The notes beneath the pieces were generated by a model. That model was not told the origin of the DNA, ran no database searches, and saw only the letters and a program-made list of their open reading frames with translations. A stretch of 64,000 bases of DNA from Pseudomonas urmiensis. Its GTDB lineage: Bacteria; Pseudomonadota; Gammaproteobacteria; Pseudomonadales; Pseudomonadaceae. Made by a program: the position numbers and the translations under genes. The stretch covers positions 5,337,001 through 5,401,000 of the forward strand of contig NZ_JABWRE020000001.1 in the NCBI RefSeq assembly GCF_014268815.2, read 5' to 3'. Below, piece by piece: positions 43,148-52,714 of the stretch (position 1 is its first letter; the number at the start of each line of letters is the position of its first letter).

Positions 43148-44884
43148 TTACATACGCTCCAGGGTTTCCAGGCCGAGCAGCTCCAGGCCTTGCTTGAGCG
43201 TACGACCGGTCAGCGCAGCCAAGCGCAGGCGGCTTTGCTGCTGTTCGGCAGTTTCGGCAGAGAGGATCGGGCAGTTCTCGTAGAAGCTGGAGAACAAACC
43301 GGCGATGTCGTACAGGTAGCTGCACAGCACGTGTGGAGTGCCTTTTTCAGCCACGTTGTTGAGCACTTCGCCGAACTGCGCCAGGCGCGCCGCGAGGTCC
43401 TGCTCGTGAGCTGCCTGCAATACGATCTGGCCGTCGACTTCATGGTAGCCCTTGCCCAGTTTGCGGAACACGCCCGCCACACGGGTGTAGGCGTACAGCA
43501 GGTAAGGCGCGGTGTTGCCTTCGAAGTTGAGCATCAGCTCGAAGTTGAAGCTGTAGTCGCTGGTGCGGTGCTTGGACAGGTCGGCGTACTTGACCGCGCC
43601 GATGCCAACCACTTCAGCGATATGGCGCAGCTCGTCTTCGGCCAGGCTCGGGTTCTTTTCCTTGACCAGGGCGTACGCACGCTCCTTGGCTTCGGTGAGC
43701 AGGTCGATCAGCTTGACGGTGCCGCCGTCACGGGTCTTGAACGGACGGCCATCGGCGCCGTTCATGGTGCCGAAGCCCATGTGTTCCATTTGCATCGGGT
43801 GGCCGACGAAGCCGGCACGACGGGCCACTTCGAACACTTGGTTGAAGTGCAGGGCCTGGCGCTGGTCGACGAAGTACAGGGCGCGATCGGCTTGCAGGGT
43901 GTTGCTGCGATAGCGCACAGCCGCCAGGTCGGTGGTGGCGTACAGGTAGCCGCCGTCGGCCTTCTGCACGATCACTGGCAGCGGTTCGCCTTCGGCATTC
44001 TTGAATTCGTCGAGGAATACGCACTGGGCGCCTTGGCTCTCGACCAGCAGGCCCTTGGCCTTGAGGTCGGCGACGACGTTGGCCAGGTCGTCGTTATAGG
44101 CACTCTCGCCCATCACGTCGGCCATGGTCAGTTTGACGTTGAGTAGCTCGTAGGTCTTCTGGCAGTGCGACAGCGAGATGTCTTTGAAGCGCGTCCACAA
44201 GGCCAGGCATTCCGCGTCGCCAGCTTGCAGCTTGACCACCAGGCCACGGGCGCGGGTGGCGAACTCTTCGGACTCGTCGAAGCGCTTTTTCGCCGCGCGG
44301 TAGAAATTCTCCAGGTCCGACAGCTCGTCGCTGGTGATCGGGTTTTCTTCCAGGTAGGCCATCAGCATGCCGAACTGCGTGCCCCAGTCGCCAACATGGT
44401 TCTGGCGGATGACGTTGTCACCGAGGAACTCCAGCACGCGGGCAACGCTGTCGCCGATGATGGTCGAGCGCAGGTGGCCAACGTGCATCTCTTTGGCAAG
44501 GTTTGGCGCCGACATGTCGATGACGACTTTCTCGGCCGGGCCGGCCTTGCGCACGCCCAGGTGGGCGTCTGCCAGGGCGGCGTCGAGGCGATTGGCCAGG
44601 GCGTCGGTGTTCTGGAAGAAGTTGAGGAAGCCGGGGCCGGCGATCTCGACCTTGCTGATGTCGGCGCTGGCAGGCAGGGCGGCGATCAGTTTGTCGGCCA
44701 GGTCGCGCGGCTTCATGCCGGCTGGCTTGGCCAGCATCATGGCGATGTTGCTGGCGAAGTCGCCGTGGGTCTTGTCACGGGCGTTTTCCACCTGGATCGC
44801 CGGCGTCAGCCCTTCAGGCAGCACACCGTCGGTGACGAGTTGGGTGAGGGCTTGCTGGATCAGCTGGCGAATGGTGTCTTTCAT
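43148..44884 (-). CDS. argS: Arginyl-tRNA synthetase
   Basis: A 578-residue class I aminoacyl-tRNA synthetase with an Arg-tRNA-specific N-terminal domain (~1-100), the HIGH-type signature in [17 protein letters not shown] (~132-148) and a C-terminal anticodon-binding DALR helix bundle ending [13 protein letters not shown]. The length equals that of the E. coli enzyme (577). The canonical KMSKS is replaced by a looser TRDGGTVKL segment, as in many ArgRS. The 44885-45086 gap to priA contains a REP pair. Confidence 0.98.
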   Translation of the reverse strand: MKDTIRQLIQQALTQLVTDGVLPEGLTPAIQVENARDKTHGDFASNIAMMLAKPAGMKPRDLADKLIAALPASADISKVEIAGPGFLNFFQNTDALANRLDAALADAHLGVRKAGPAEKVVIDMSAPNLAKEMHVGHLRSTIIGDSVARVLEFLGDNVIRQNHVGDWGTQFGMLMAYLEENPITSDELSDLENFYRAAKKRFDESEEFATRARGLVVKLQAGDAECLALWTRFKDISLSHCQKTYELLNVKLTMADVMGESAYNDDLANVVADLKAKGLLVESQGAQCVFLDEFKNAEGEPLPVIVQKADGGYLYATTDLAAVRYRSNTLQADRALYFVDQRQALHFNQVFEVARRAGFVGHPMQMEHMGFGTMNGADGRPFKTRDGGTVKLIDLLTEAKERAYALVKEKNPSLAEDELRHIAEVVGIGAVKYADLSKHRTSDYSFNFELMLNFEGNTAPYLLYAYTRVAGVFRKLGKGYHEVDGQIVLQAAHEQDLAARLAQFGEVLNNVAEKGTPHVLCSYLYDIAGLFSSFYENCPILSAETAEQQQSRLRLAALTGRTLKQGLELLGLETLERM

Positions 44885-45010
44885 GAGATTCTCTTTTCGA
44901 CCGCAAGCGCGGCGGGGCGCTTCGATGCGCAGGTGGAAAAACTGAGCATTATCCGTGGCTGGGCCGCGGTTGCCAACCTTTCAGGGCATGTCCGGCTGAG
45001 CGGGTGCCGT

Positions 45011-45083
45011 GTGGGAGCGGGCTTGACCCGCGATTGCGGAGGTGAACGATGCTTGGTAATCGCGAGGCAAGCCCGCTCCCACG
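45011..45083. repeat. Inverted REP pair, diverged copies
   Basis: gtgggagcgggcttgacccg (45011-45030) and gaggcaagcccgctcccac (45065-45083) are inverted REP units, each with a point change in the core. The gtgggag ends point outward, as at 11572-11661 and 33301-33397. They lie between priA (3' end) and the argS promoter. Confidence 0.8.
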
Positions 45084-45086
45084 GCG

Positions 45087-47306
45087 TCAATAGAGATCGA
45101 CTGGATCCACGTCTAGCGACCAGCGTACTTGGCGCCCTGCTGGCATCTGCTCCAACACTAGCAACCAGGCACTGATCAGTCGATGCAAGGGCGCCCGGGC
45201 ATTGGCCTGGAGCAATAGTTGCGCGCGAAAACGCCCCGCTCGTCGCTCCATCGGGGCGGGCACCGGGCCGAGCAGTTCGATGCCTTGCAGGCCTTGTTCC
45301 GCCACGATGCGCTCGGCAGCGCTGCACGCCTCATCGAGGAAGCCTTCGGCCTGGCCTGGCTTGTGCGCTTCGGCGCGCAGCAAGGCGAGGTGGGCAAACG
45401 GCGGCAGGCCGGCAGCGCGGCGCTCGCTCAGCGCTTGCTCGGCAAAGGCGAAGTAGCCTTGCTCGGTCAGTTGCACCAGTAAGGGATGCTCGGCCAGGTG
45501 GGTCTGGATGATCACCTTGCCGGGCTCTTCGGCGCGACCGGCGCGGCCCGCGACCTGGACGATCAGCTGAGCCATGCGTTCGCTGGCGCGAAAATCGCCC
45601 GAGAACAGCCCGCCGTCAGCATCGAGAATGGCCACCAGGGTCACCCGAGGGAAGTGGTGCCCCTTGGCCAGCATCTGGGTGCCGACCAGGATGCTCGGTT
45701 GGCCACGCTGGATGGTGGTGAACAGGTTGTGCATGGCGTCCTTGCGCGAGGTGCTGTCGCGGTCGACGCGCAGGACTGGGTAGTCCGGGAACAGAATCTT
45801 CAACCGCTCCTCGGCGCGTTCGGTGCCAGCGCCTACCGGCCGCAGGTCGACATGCGCGCACTTGGGGCACTGCAGCGGCAGCCGCTCGTCGTAACCGCAG
45901 TGGTGGCAGCGCAGCACATTGGAGCGCTGGTGCACGGTCATTCGCGCATCGCAGCGCGGGCATTCGGACAGCCAGCCGCAGTCGTGGCACAACAGGGTCG
46001 GGGCAAAGCCACGACGGTTGAGAAACACCAGCACCTGCTGCCCGGCTTGCAGGGTCTGGCCGATAGCCTGCTGCAAGGGGCCGCTGATGCCGCTGTCCAG
46101 CGGCCGGCTGCGAACGTCCAGACGCATGAAACGTGGCTGCCGGGCGCCGCCGGCGCGTTGATTCATGCGCAGCAGGCCATAGCGTCCGGTATGGGCGTTG
46201 TGCAGGCTTTCCAGCGACGGCGTGGCGGAGCCGAGCAGGATCGGGATGTTTTCCTGGTGTGCGCGTACCAGCGCCAGGTCGCGGGCGTGATAGCGCAGGC
46301 CTTCTTGCTGTTTATACGAGCCGTCGTGTTCTTCGTCGATGATGATCAGGCCGGGGTTTTTCATCGGTGTGAACAACGCTGAGCGGGTGCCGATGATGAT
46401 ATCGGCCTCGCCGTCGCGGGCCGCCAGCCAGGCATCCAGGCGCTCGCGGTCGTTGACCGCCGAGTGCAGCAGCGCGATGCGCGCGTTGAAGCGCTGCTCG
46501 AAGCGCGCCAGGGTTTGCGGGCCGAGGTTGATCTCCGGGATCAGGATCAGCGCCTGCTTGCCGGCCTCCAGGGTTTCGCGGATCAGTTGCAGGTAGACCT
46601 CGGTCTTGCCGCTGCCGGTGACCCCAGCGAGGAGAAATGCGTGGAAACTGCCGAAGCCGGAACGCACGGCTTCGAATGCGGCCAGTTGCTCTTCGTTGAG
46701 CGGCAGTTCAGGCTGGGCCAGCCAGTGTTCATGGCGCGCGGCCGGCAGGTGCCGGCGCACTTCGAGCTGGACCAGCTCCTTGGCCAGCAGCAGGTCGAGG
46801 CTGTCTTTGTTCAGCCCCAGCTTGCTCAACAGGCTATGAGCCACGCCGTGCGGGTGCTGGGACAAGGTCTTGAGGGCATCACGCTGACGCGGTGCGCGGG
46901 CGATGCGCGGATCTTCCAGGCGCGCGCCCGGGGTCACCTGCCAGAAGCGCTCCTGGCGTATCTCGGCCGGCTCGCCCTGGCGCAGCAGCACCGGCAAGGC
47001 CCAGCTCAAGGTGTCGCCCAGGCTGTGCTGATAGTACTGGGCAGTCCACAGGCACAGCTTGAACAGTGCTGGCGGCAGCGGTGAGACCGGGTCGAGCAGG
47101 GCGCTGGCGGGCTTGAGTTTGTCGGCGGGCACTTCGCTCTTGTCGCACACCTCCACCAGCACGCCGATCATCTCGCGCCGGCCAAATGGCACCCGAAAGC
47201 GCATTCCCGGCGTCAGCGGCAGGCGCGCCATCGCGGCCGTGGCCCGGTAGTCGAACAGGCGACGCAGGGGCGAGGGCAGGGCAAGGCGCAGGATGACGTC
47301 GGACAC
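45087..47306 (-). CDS. priA: Primosomal replication restart helicase PriA
   Basis: A 739-residue superfamily 2 helicase. The N-terminal DNA-binding region (~1-180) precedes the helicase core with Walker A LLAGVTGSGKTEVYL (~226-240), the DEEH box IIIDEEHDGSYKQ (~326-338) and TQMLAKGHHFPRV (~543-555). The zinc-binding cysteines lie in CHDCGWLSECPRCDARMTVH and LRCHHCGYDERLPLQCPKCA (~442-490). It reloads the replisome at stalled forks. The start codon is within the usual conserved MSDVILRLALPSPL. Confidence 0.97.
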   Translation of the reverse strand: MSDVILRLALPSPLRRLFDYRATAAMARLPLTPGMRFRVPFGRREMIGVLVEVCDKSEVPADKLKPASALLDPVSPLPPALFKLCLWTAQYYQHSLGDTLSWALPVLLRQGEPAEIRQERFWQVTPGARLEDPRIARAPRQRDALKTLSQHPHGVAHSLLSKLGLNKDSLDLLLAKELVQLEVRRHLPAARHEHWLAQPELPLNEEQLAAFEAVRSGFGSFHAFLLAGVTGSGKTEVYLQLIRETLEAGKQALILIPEINLGPQTLARFEQRFNARIALLHSAVNDRERLDAWLAARDGEADIIIGTRSALFTPMKNPGLIIIDEEHDGSYKQQEGLRYHARDLALVRAHQENIPILLGSATPSLESLHNAHTGRYGLLRMNQRAGGARQPRFMRLDVRSRPLDSGISGPLQQAIGQTLQAGQQVLVFLNRRGFAPTLLCHDCGWLSECPRCDARMTVHQRSNVLRCHHCGYDERLPLQCPKCAHVDLRPVGAGTERAEERLKILFPDYPVLRVDRDSTSRKDAMHNLFTTIQRGQPSILVGTQMLAKGHHFPRVTLVAILDADGGLFSGDFRASERMAQLIVQVAGRAGRAEEPGKVIIQTHLAEHPLLVQLTEQGYFAFAEQALSERRAAGLPPFAHLALLRAEAHKPGQAEGFLDEACSAAERIVAEQGLQGIELLGPVPAPMERRAGRFRAQLLLQANARAPLHRLISAWLLVLEQMPAGRQVRWSLDVDPVDLY

Positions 47307-47387
47307 GCAGAAGGTCTCTGAAGGGCATTTGGGGACGGGTACGGAATGCGCCGAGCCTAGCAGACGACAGTCGGTGCAAGCGACAAC

Positions 47388-47415
47388 TTGCGCTGAGGCT
47401 GAGCTCTGGTATTAT
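47388..47415 (+). promoter_or_regulatory. Probable sigma-70 promoter of rpmE
   Basis: TTGCGC (47388-47393) and TATTAT (47410-47415) with a 16-bp spacer lie ~70 bp upstream of the rpmE ATG, in the gap divergent from priA. The ~65-nt leader could carry autogenous control, but I could not assign a known L31 leader fold. Confidence 0.5.
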
Positions 47416-47485
47416 TCGCCGCCTAATTACGTGCGGTATTCAACAATAGGTGTTGGGTGGCGGCACGCAGCTCGAGGAAGTGACC

Positions 47486-47701
47486 ATGAAAGCAGATATT
47501 CATCCGAACTACGAAGTAGTTGCAGTCACCTGCAGCTGCGGCAGCAAATTCGAAACCCGTTCGACCCTGGCCAAGCCGCTGGCGATCGACGTGTGCTCCC
47601 AGTGCCACCCGTTCTACACTGGTAAGCAGAAAGTCCTGGACACCGGTGGTCGCGTACAGAAGTTCGCCGATCGCTTCGGTATGTTCGGTACCAAGAAGTA
47701 A
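47486..47701 (+). CDS. rpmE: 50S ribosomal protein L31
   Basis: A 71-residue ribosomal protein of the zinc-binding (C+) type, with cysteines in [11 protein letters not shown] (~16-26) and [12 protein letters not shown] (~37-48), ending RFGMFGTKK. The ATG at 47486 begins the standard [10 protein letters not shown] and has GAGGAAG upstream. The terminator follows inside the next reading frame. Confidence 0.97.
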   Translation: MKADIHPNYEVVAVTCSCGSKFETRSTLAKPLAIDVCSQCHPFYTGKQKVLDTGGRVQKFADRFGMFGTKK

Positions 47702-47703
47702 TC

Positions 47704-48525
47704 ATGCGCATGGCGAATCCTTCGGGTTTCGCGCTGCTGCTAAAAAAGGCGCCCCTTGTGGGCGCTTTTTTTGTGGGCGCGATCTGGCAGTTGCCAGCCC
47801 TGGCATTTTGTCCGCTGCCTGAGCAGCCCCAACGGGTAGCCGTTCGCCAGGTGGTGGATGGCGATACCCTGCGCTTGAACGACGGGCGCAGCGTGCGCCT
47901 GATTGGCATCAACGCCCCTGAGATCGGCCGCAAGGGGCGCACCAGCGAGCCCTATGCCGAGGCGGCCAAGCGGCGTCTCCAGGCCTTGGTGAAAGCCAGT
48001 GATGGCCAGGTGGGCTTGGTCCCTGGGGTAGAAGCCAAGGACAAATATGGGCGGACCCTGGCCCACATCTACGGCAAGCGTGGCGACAATTTCGAGGCTG
48101 TGCTGCTCAGTGAGGGGCTCGGCTACCGCGTTGCAGTGGCCCCTAATGTCAGCCTTGCCGGCTGCCAGCAGGATGCCGAACAGGCTGCCCGCGCTGTCCG
48201 TGCAGGGCTTTGGCGGCAATCACCGGTGCAGCGCGATCGCGATATCCAACAATCGGGCTTTGCGGTTATCAGCGGCAAAATTCAAGGTATCCAGCGCAAT
48301 CGTGGTGGAGTCTGGTTGGAACTTGACGATGCTCTGGTGCTGCAAGTACCCGCTCGTCTGCAACGCAACTTCCCCGCCAGCTTCTTCGATAACCTCAAAG
48401 GGCGCCAGGTCGAAGCGCGCGGCTGGGTGCTGGATCGTTCCCGCAAGGGTGGTTTGCAGCCCGGACAGCGGCGCTGGGTTTTGCCGCTGACCGACCCGAG
48501 CATGCTGGAGCGCACTTCTGACTAA
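47704..48525 (+). CDS. Secreted thermonuclease (SNase-like) family protein
   Basis: A 273-residue protein with a signal peptide (~1-34: two lysines at 14-15, a hydrophobic core and PALAF) and a staphylococcal-nuclease domain (~45-170). The catalytic-type motifs are VVDGDTLRLNDGRSVRLIGI (~50-69), NAPEIGRKGR (~70-79) and KDKYGRTLAHIY (~112-123). The C-terminal ~100 residues form a second domain with the look of an OB fold. The start is 2 bp after the rpmE stop; ATG at 47710 is an alternative. Codons 13-23 coincide with an intrinsic terminator, so expression depends on read-through from rpmE or an internal promoter. Confidence 0.85.
   Translation: MRMANPSGFALLLKKAPLVGAFFVGAIWQLPALAFCPLPEQPQRVAVRQVVDGDTLRLNDGRSVRLIGINAPEIGRKGRTSEPYAEAAKRRLQALVKASDGQVGLVPGVEAKDKYGRTLAHIYGKRGDNFEAVLLSEGLGYRVAVAPNVSLAGCQQDAEQAARAVRAGLWRQSPVQRDRDIQQSGFAVISGKIQGIQRNRGGVWLELDDALVLQVPARLQRNFPASFFDNLKGRQVEARGWVLDRSRKGGLQPGQRRWVLPLTDPSMLERTSD
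47742..47772 (+). terminator. Intrinsic terminator inside the nuclease signal-peptide codons
   Basis: A6, GCGCCC, a 5-nt loop, GGGCGC and T7 form a standard terminator 40 bp after the rpmE stop. It lies entirely within codons 13-23 of the downstream nuclease frame. Confidence 0.8.
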
Positions 48526-48528
48526 AAA

Positions 48529-48560
48529 ATTGTAGACATTTCAATATTGGATTGTACACA
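48529..48560. promoter_or_regulatory. Two ATTGTA-N-ACA boxes upstream of maeB
   Basis: ATTGTAGACA (48529-48538) and ATTGTACACA (48551-48560) are direct repeats whose starts are 22 bp apart, about two helical turns. Each resembles the TTGTAnACAA half-palindrome of GntR/FadR-type operators. They begin 4 bp after the nuclease stop and lie ~145-175 bp before maeB. Confidence 0.5.
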
Positions 48561-48704
48561 CTGAAGCCCGCATGCCCCGTGGGTTATAGCGTAAAGTCGT
48601 AGGCCAAGGGCCTTGACACAAGTGACCGGGCAGTCTTGTCGCCCCCCGGCTCTTTGCGTATCCTCGGCGGTCCGTCAGAACAGTAAATAGCGGAATTGCC
48701 CACC

Positions 48705-49973
48705 ATGTCAGACCTGAAAACCGCCGCTCTCGAATACCATGCTCAGCCTCGTCCGGGGAAACTGAGCGTCGAGCTCACCAAACCGACCGCCACCGCGCGT
48801 GACCTGTCCCTGGCCTACAGCCCGGGCGTCGCCGAACCCGTGCGCGAGATCGGTCGTGATCCAGAGCTGGCCTACAAGTACACCGGCAAGGGCAACCTGG
48901 TCGCAGTGATTTCCGACGGTACCGCCATTCTTGGCCTGGGTGACCTCGGCCCACTGGCCTCCAAACCGGTCATGGAAGGCAAGGGGGTGCTGTTCAAGCG
49001 TTTCGCAGGTATCGATGTATTCGACATCGAAGTCGAGTCGGAAAGCCCGCAAGCGTTCATCGACACCGTGCGCCGCATCTCGATCACCTTCGGTGGCATC
49101 AACCTGGAAGACATCAAGGCGCCTGAGTGCTTTGAAATCGAACGCACCCTGATCGAGCAGTGCGACATCCCGGTCTTCCACGATGACCAGCATGGCACCG
49201 CCATCGTCACCGCGGCCGGCATGATCAACGCCCTGGAAATCGCTGGCAAAACCCTCGAAGAGGCGAAGATCGTCTGCCTCGGCGCCGGTGCTGCCGCTAT
49301 CTCCTGCATGAAGCTGCTGGTCAGCATGGGTGCCAAGGTCGAGAACATCTTCATGATCGACCGTACCGGCGTGATCCACGCTGGCCGCGACGACCTGAAC
49401 CAGTACAAGGCCCAGTTCGCCCACGCTACCGACAAGCGCACCCTGGCCGACGCCCTGCAAGGCGCAGACGTGTTCGTTGGCCTGTCCGGCCCGAACCTGC
49501 TGAGCCCTGAAGGCCTGAAGTCGATGGCTGCCAACCCGATCGTGTTCGCCTGCTCGAACCCGGACCCAGAGATCAAGCCTGAGCTGGCCCACGCCACGCG
49601 TAACGACGTGATCATGGCTACCGGTCGCTCCGACTACCCGAACCAGGTCAACAACGTACTGGGCTTCCCGTTCATCTTCCGTGGTGCCCTGGACGTTCGC
49701 GCCAAGCGCATCAACGAAGAAATGAAGATCGCCGCTGCCATTGCCCTGAAAGACCTGGCCAAGCAGCCAGTGCCGAAGGAAGTGTGCGAGGCCTACGGCG
49801 TTCAGGCCCTGGAATTCGGTCGTGAGTACATCATTCCGAAGCCAATGGACCCACGCCTGATCACCCTGGTATCCGATGCCGTGGCCAAGGCCGCGATCGA
49901 AAGCGGCGTGGCGACCCTGCCGTACCCGCAGCACTACCCGCTGAAAAGCGTGGATGACGTGTTCAACGGCTGA
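48705..49973 (+). CDS. maeB: Malic enzyme (NADP-type, lacking phosphotransacetylase domain)
   Basis: A 422-residue enzyme that oxidatively decarboxylates malate to pyruvate. It has the malic N-domain (SLAYSPGVAEPVREIGRDPE, ~37-56; GNLVAVISDGTAILGLGDLG, ~65-84), the catalytic Lys/Asp region FHDDQHGTAIVTAAGMINAL (~160-179) and an NAD(P) fold (VCLGAGAAAISCMKLLVSMG, ~190-209). E. coli MaeB (759) carries an additional C-terminal PTA-like half, absent here as in many short malic enzymes. The ATG at 48705 gives MSDLKTAALEYHA. NADP preference is inferred from the family. Confidence 0.94.
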   Translation: MSDLKTAALEYHAQPRPGKLSVELTKPTATARDLSLAYSPGVAEPVREIGRDPELAYKYTGKGNLVAVISDGTAILGLGDLGPLASKPVMEGKGVLFKRFAGIDVFDIEVESESPQAFIDTVRRISITFGGINLEDIKAPECFEIERTLIEQCDIPVFHDDQHGTAIVTAAGMINALEIAGKTLEEAKIVCLGAGAAAISCMKLLVSMGAKVENIFMIDRTGVIHAGRDDLNQYKAQFAHATDKRTLADALQGADVFVGLSGPNLLSPEGLKSMAANPIVFACSNPDPEIKPELAHATRNDVIMATGRSDYPNQVNNVLGFPFIFRGALDVRAKRINEEMKIAAAIALKDLAKQPVPKEVCEAYGVQALEFGREYIIPKPMDPRLITLVSDAVAKAAIESGVATLPYPQHYPLKSVDDVFNG

Positions 49974-49990
49974 TTGTCCGTAGCGTCATG

Positions 49991-50025
49991 AAAAAGCCCC
50001 GGCTCGTGAGAGTCGGGGCTTTTTT
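49991..50025 (+). terminator. Intrinsic terminator of maeB
   Basis: AAAAAGCCCCG and CGGGGCTTTTTT arms with a 12-nt loop, 18 bp after the maeB stop; typical rho-independent structure. Confidence 0.92.
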
Positions 50026-50035
50026 GTGGGGATTT

Positions 50036-50056
50036 TGGGGCTGCAAAGCAGCCCCA
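50036..50056. terminator. GGGGCTGCAAAGCAGCCCC hairpin
   Basis: A perfect 8-bp stem with an AAA loop flanked by TTTT and AAAT, between maeB and the convergent ponA. On the ponA strand a modest T-run is present, so it may terminate ponA. It is the third member of this hairpin family in the window. Confidence 0.6.
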
Positions 50057-50095
50057 AATACTAGCGTCGTTTGATAAGGAGAGACCGGGCCGGTA

Positions 50096-52588
50096 TCAGA
50101 ACAAATCCATCGGCGCCGCTTCATCCGCTGGCAGCGGGCTGCCCGGCGCTGCACCATTGCCCAGCTCATCCACCGACGGCGGCGAGTCTTCAGCCTTGAA
50201 TAGCTCGAAGTAGGCATTGGGCGTATTCGGCGTAGCCGCACGACCGCTAACCGGGTCGACCCGCAGACTGAGAATGCCCTCAGGCTCGGCAGGTGGATGG
50301 TTCGGTTTGTCCTTCAGGGCGGCACCCATGAAGCTCATCCAGATCGGCAGCGCTGCCGTACCACCGTACTCACGCCGGCCCAGGGTTTCCGGCTGGTCGA
50401 AACCGACCCACACAGTGGTCACGTAATCAGCGTTATAGCCAGAGAACCAAGCGTCCTTGGACTCGTTGGTGGTACCGGTCTTGCCTGCCAGGTCAGTACG
50501 GCCCAGCGCCAAGGCGCGGCGCCCGGTACCGCGCTTGATCACGTCTTGAAGCATGCTGGTCAGAATGTAGCTGGTGCGCCCATCGATGATCTGCTCGGCA
50601 ATCACCGGTGTCTGCGGGGCCGGAGCGACCTGGCCAAGGGCCGACGGCGCTTCGCCCGGCATGGCGACGGTGCTGATCGGCTGCTCTGGCGCGGCAATGC
50701 CGGCCTGGTCTTCGCCACCACCTTGCGGCACGTGAGCCGGGTTGGCGGTGAACAGGGTTTCACCGCTGCGGCTCTCGATGCGCTCGATCAGGTACGGGCT
50801 GATCTTGTAGCCGCCGTTGGCAAAGGTGCTCCAACCGGTAGCGATCTCCATGGGCGTCAGGGTCGCGGTGCCCAGCGCCAGCGAGAGGTTGCGCGGCAGG
50901 TCCTGCTTGTTGAAACCGAACTTGGCGATGTAGTCGATGGTGCGGTCTACGCCCATCGCTTGCAGCAGGCGGATCGACACCAGGTTGCGCGACTTGTACA
51001 GCGCCTCACGCATGCGGATCGGCCCGAGGAAGGTGTTGGTGTCGTTCTTCGGTCGCCAGACTTTGTCCAGGTACTCGTCGACGAACACGATCGGTGCGTC
51101 GTTGACCAGGCTGGCGGCGGTGTAGCCGTTGTCCAGGGCCGCGCTATAAACGAACGGCTTGAAGCTCGAGCCCGGTTGGCGCTTGGCCTGCATGGCGCGG
51201 TTGTAGTTGCTTTGCTCGAACGAGAAGCCGCCGACCAGGGCGCGGATAGCACCGTTATAAGGGTCGAGGGTGACCAGCGCACTCTGCGCGGCAGGCACCT
51301 GGCTGAACTTGAGCTTGCCTTCTTCCAGGCGCTGGACGCGGATCAGGTCGCCGATCTGGGCCACGTCTGCCGGCGACTGCGGTGCACGGCCCTGGGCATT
51401 GTTGTTCAGATACGGCCGGGCCCATTTCATGGTGTCCCAGGCGACATCCTGCTCTTCGCCATTGCGGGTCAGCACCTTCAGCCCAGCCTTGTCGACCTGG
51501 GTGACGATGGCCGGCTCCAGGCCGCCGAGGGTGCGCTGCTTGCTCAGCTCTTGCAGCCAGGCGGCGTGGGTCTTGCCGGGGAAGCGCGATTCCGGCCCGC
51601 GGTAGCCATGGCGCTCGTCATAGTCGGACAAACCATTGAGCACGGCACTGTTGGCCATGTTCTGCATGTCGCTCGGCACCGTGGTGGTCACGCGGAAACC
51701 TTCGGTGTAGGCATCGCTGCCATAGCGGCCAACCATTTCGGCGCGGGCCATTTCGGCGATGTAGGGCGCGCTCACTTCCGGGGTTGGCACGTGATAGCTG
51801 GCGTTGAGCGGCTCGGCCAAGGCGGCCTGATAGCTGGCTTCGTCGATTTTGCCCAGCTTGTACATGCGGCCCAGGATCCAGTCGCGGCGCTCTTTGGCGC
51901 GCACCGGATTGGCCAGCGGGTTGAAACGTGACGGCGCCTTGGGCAGGCCGGCGATCATGGCCATCTGCGCCAGGCTGACATCGCGGATCGATTTGCCGTA
52001 GTAGACCTGTGCGGCGGCGTCGATGCCGTAGGCGCGGTTGCCCAGGTAGATCTTGTTGACGTACAGCTCAAGGATCTCGTCCTTGGTTAGCTCGCGTTCG
52101 ATCTGCAGGGCCAGGAGAATTTCGTTGGTCTTGCGCGAGAAGCTGCGCTCGCTAGTGAGGAAGAAGTTCTTCGCCACCTGCATGGTAATGGTGCTGCCGC
52201 CAGTCTGGATGTGACCAGACTTCACCAACTGGGTCGCGGCGCGCATCAAGCTGCTCGGATCGACGCCATAGTGATTGAGGAAATTGTCGTCCTCGGCTGA
52301 CAGAAGCGCCTGAATGAACTGTGGGGGAATTTCCGCAAAACGGATTGGAGACCGCCGCATTTCGCCGAACTCGGCAATCAGCTTGCCATCGCTGCTGTAC
52401 ACCCTCAGGGGGATCTGCAACTGGATGCTTCGTAGCGACTCGACCGAAGGCAGGCTGGGGCTAAGATACAGAAACGCACCGCTCAGACCGAGTACGAGCG
52501 CACAGATGACTGCGACGAAAGACCACCAGAAAAACTTCAGCAGGCGTATCAAGGCTTTGGGGTGTCCAGATTGAGAAGTGGATTGCAC
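50096..52588 (-). CDS. ponA: Penicillin-binding protein 1A
   Basis: An 830-residue bifunctional peptidoglycan synthase with an N-terminal anchor (~20-42), a glycosyltransferase-51 domain (catalytic Glu99 in LSAEDDNFLNHYGVD; GGSTITMQVAKNFFL, ~131-145; ELYVNKIYLGNRAYG, ~172-186), an OB-like insert and a transpeptidase domain (Ser474 in RQPGSSFKPF, SRNLVSIR, KTGTTNE). It builds and cross-links the cell wall. The start codon is not settled: GTG at 52588 is used here, but TTG at 52552 would give MIRLLKFFWW, closer to what I recall of other Pseudomonas proteins; neither has a good ribosome-binding site. Divergent from pilM. Confidence 0.95.
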   Translation of the reverse strand: MQSTSQSGHPKALIRLLKFFWWSFVAVICALVLGLSGAFLYLSPSLPSVESLRSIQLQIPLRVYSSDGKLIAEFGEMRRSPIRFAEIPPQFIQALLSAEDDNFLNHYGVDPSSLMRAATQLVKSGHIQTGGSTITMQVAKNFFLTSERSFSRKTNEILLALQIERELTKDEILELYVNKIYLGNRAYGIDAAAQVYYGKSIRDVSLAQMAMIAGLPKAPSRFNPLANPVRAKERRDWILGRMYKLGKIDEASYQAALAEPLNASYHVPTPEVSAPYIAEMARAEMVGRYGSDAYTEGFRVTTTVPSDMQNMANSAVLNGLSDYDERHGYRGPESRFPGKTHAAWLQELSKQRTLGGLEPAIVTQVDKAGLKVLTRNGEEQDVAWDTMKWARPYLNNNAQGRAPQSPADVAQIGDLIRVQRLEEGKLKFSQVPAAQSALVTLDPYNGAIRALVGGFSFEQSNYNRAMQAKRQPGSSFKPFVYSAALDNGYTAASLVNDAPIVFVDEYLDKVWRPKNDTNTFLGPIRMREALYKSRNLVSIRLLQAMGVDRTIDYIAKFGFNKQDLPRNLSLALGTATLTPMEIATGWSTFANGGYKISPYLIERIESRSGETLFTANPAHVPQGGGEDQAGIAAPEQPISTVAMPGEAPSALGQVAPAPQTPVIAEQIIDGRTSYILTSMLQDVIKRGTGRRALALGRTDLAGKTGTTNESKDAWFSGYNADYVTTVWVGFDQPETLGRREYGGTAALPIWMSFMGAALKDKPNHPPAEPEGILSLRVDPVSGRAATPNTPNAYFELFKAEDSPPSVDELGNGAAPGSPLPADEAAPMDLF

Positions 52589-52714
52589 GCGGGTCCGGCG
52601 GACAGAAAAAAACGCTGGGCATTATAAGCATTTTTCGCCTTTCCGGGCGACCGGCCGGCCCTGGCCACCGGATCGGTGGGCGCGGTTTGGCGACGATGGA
52701 GCAGGGAGGCAGCG

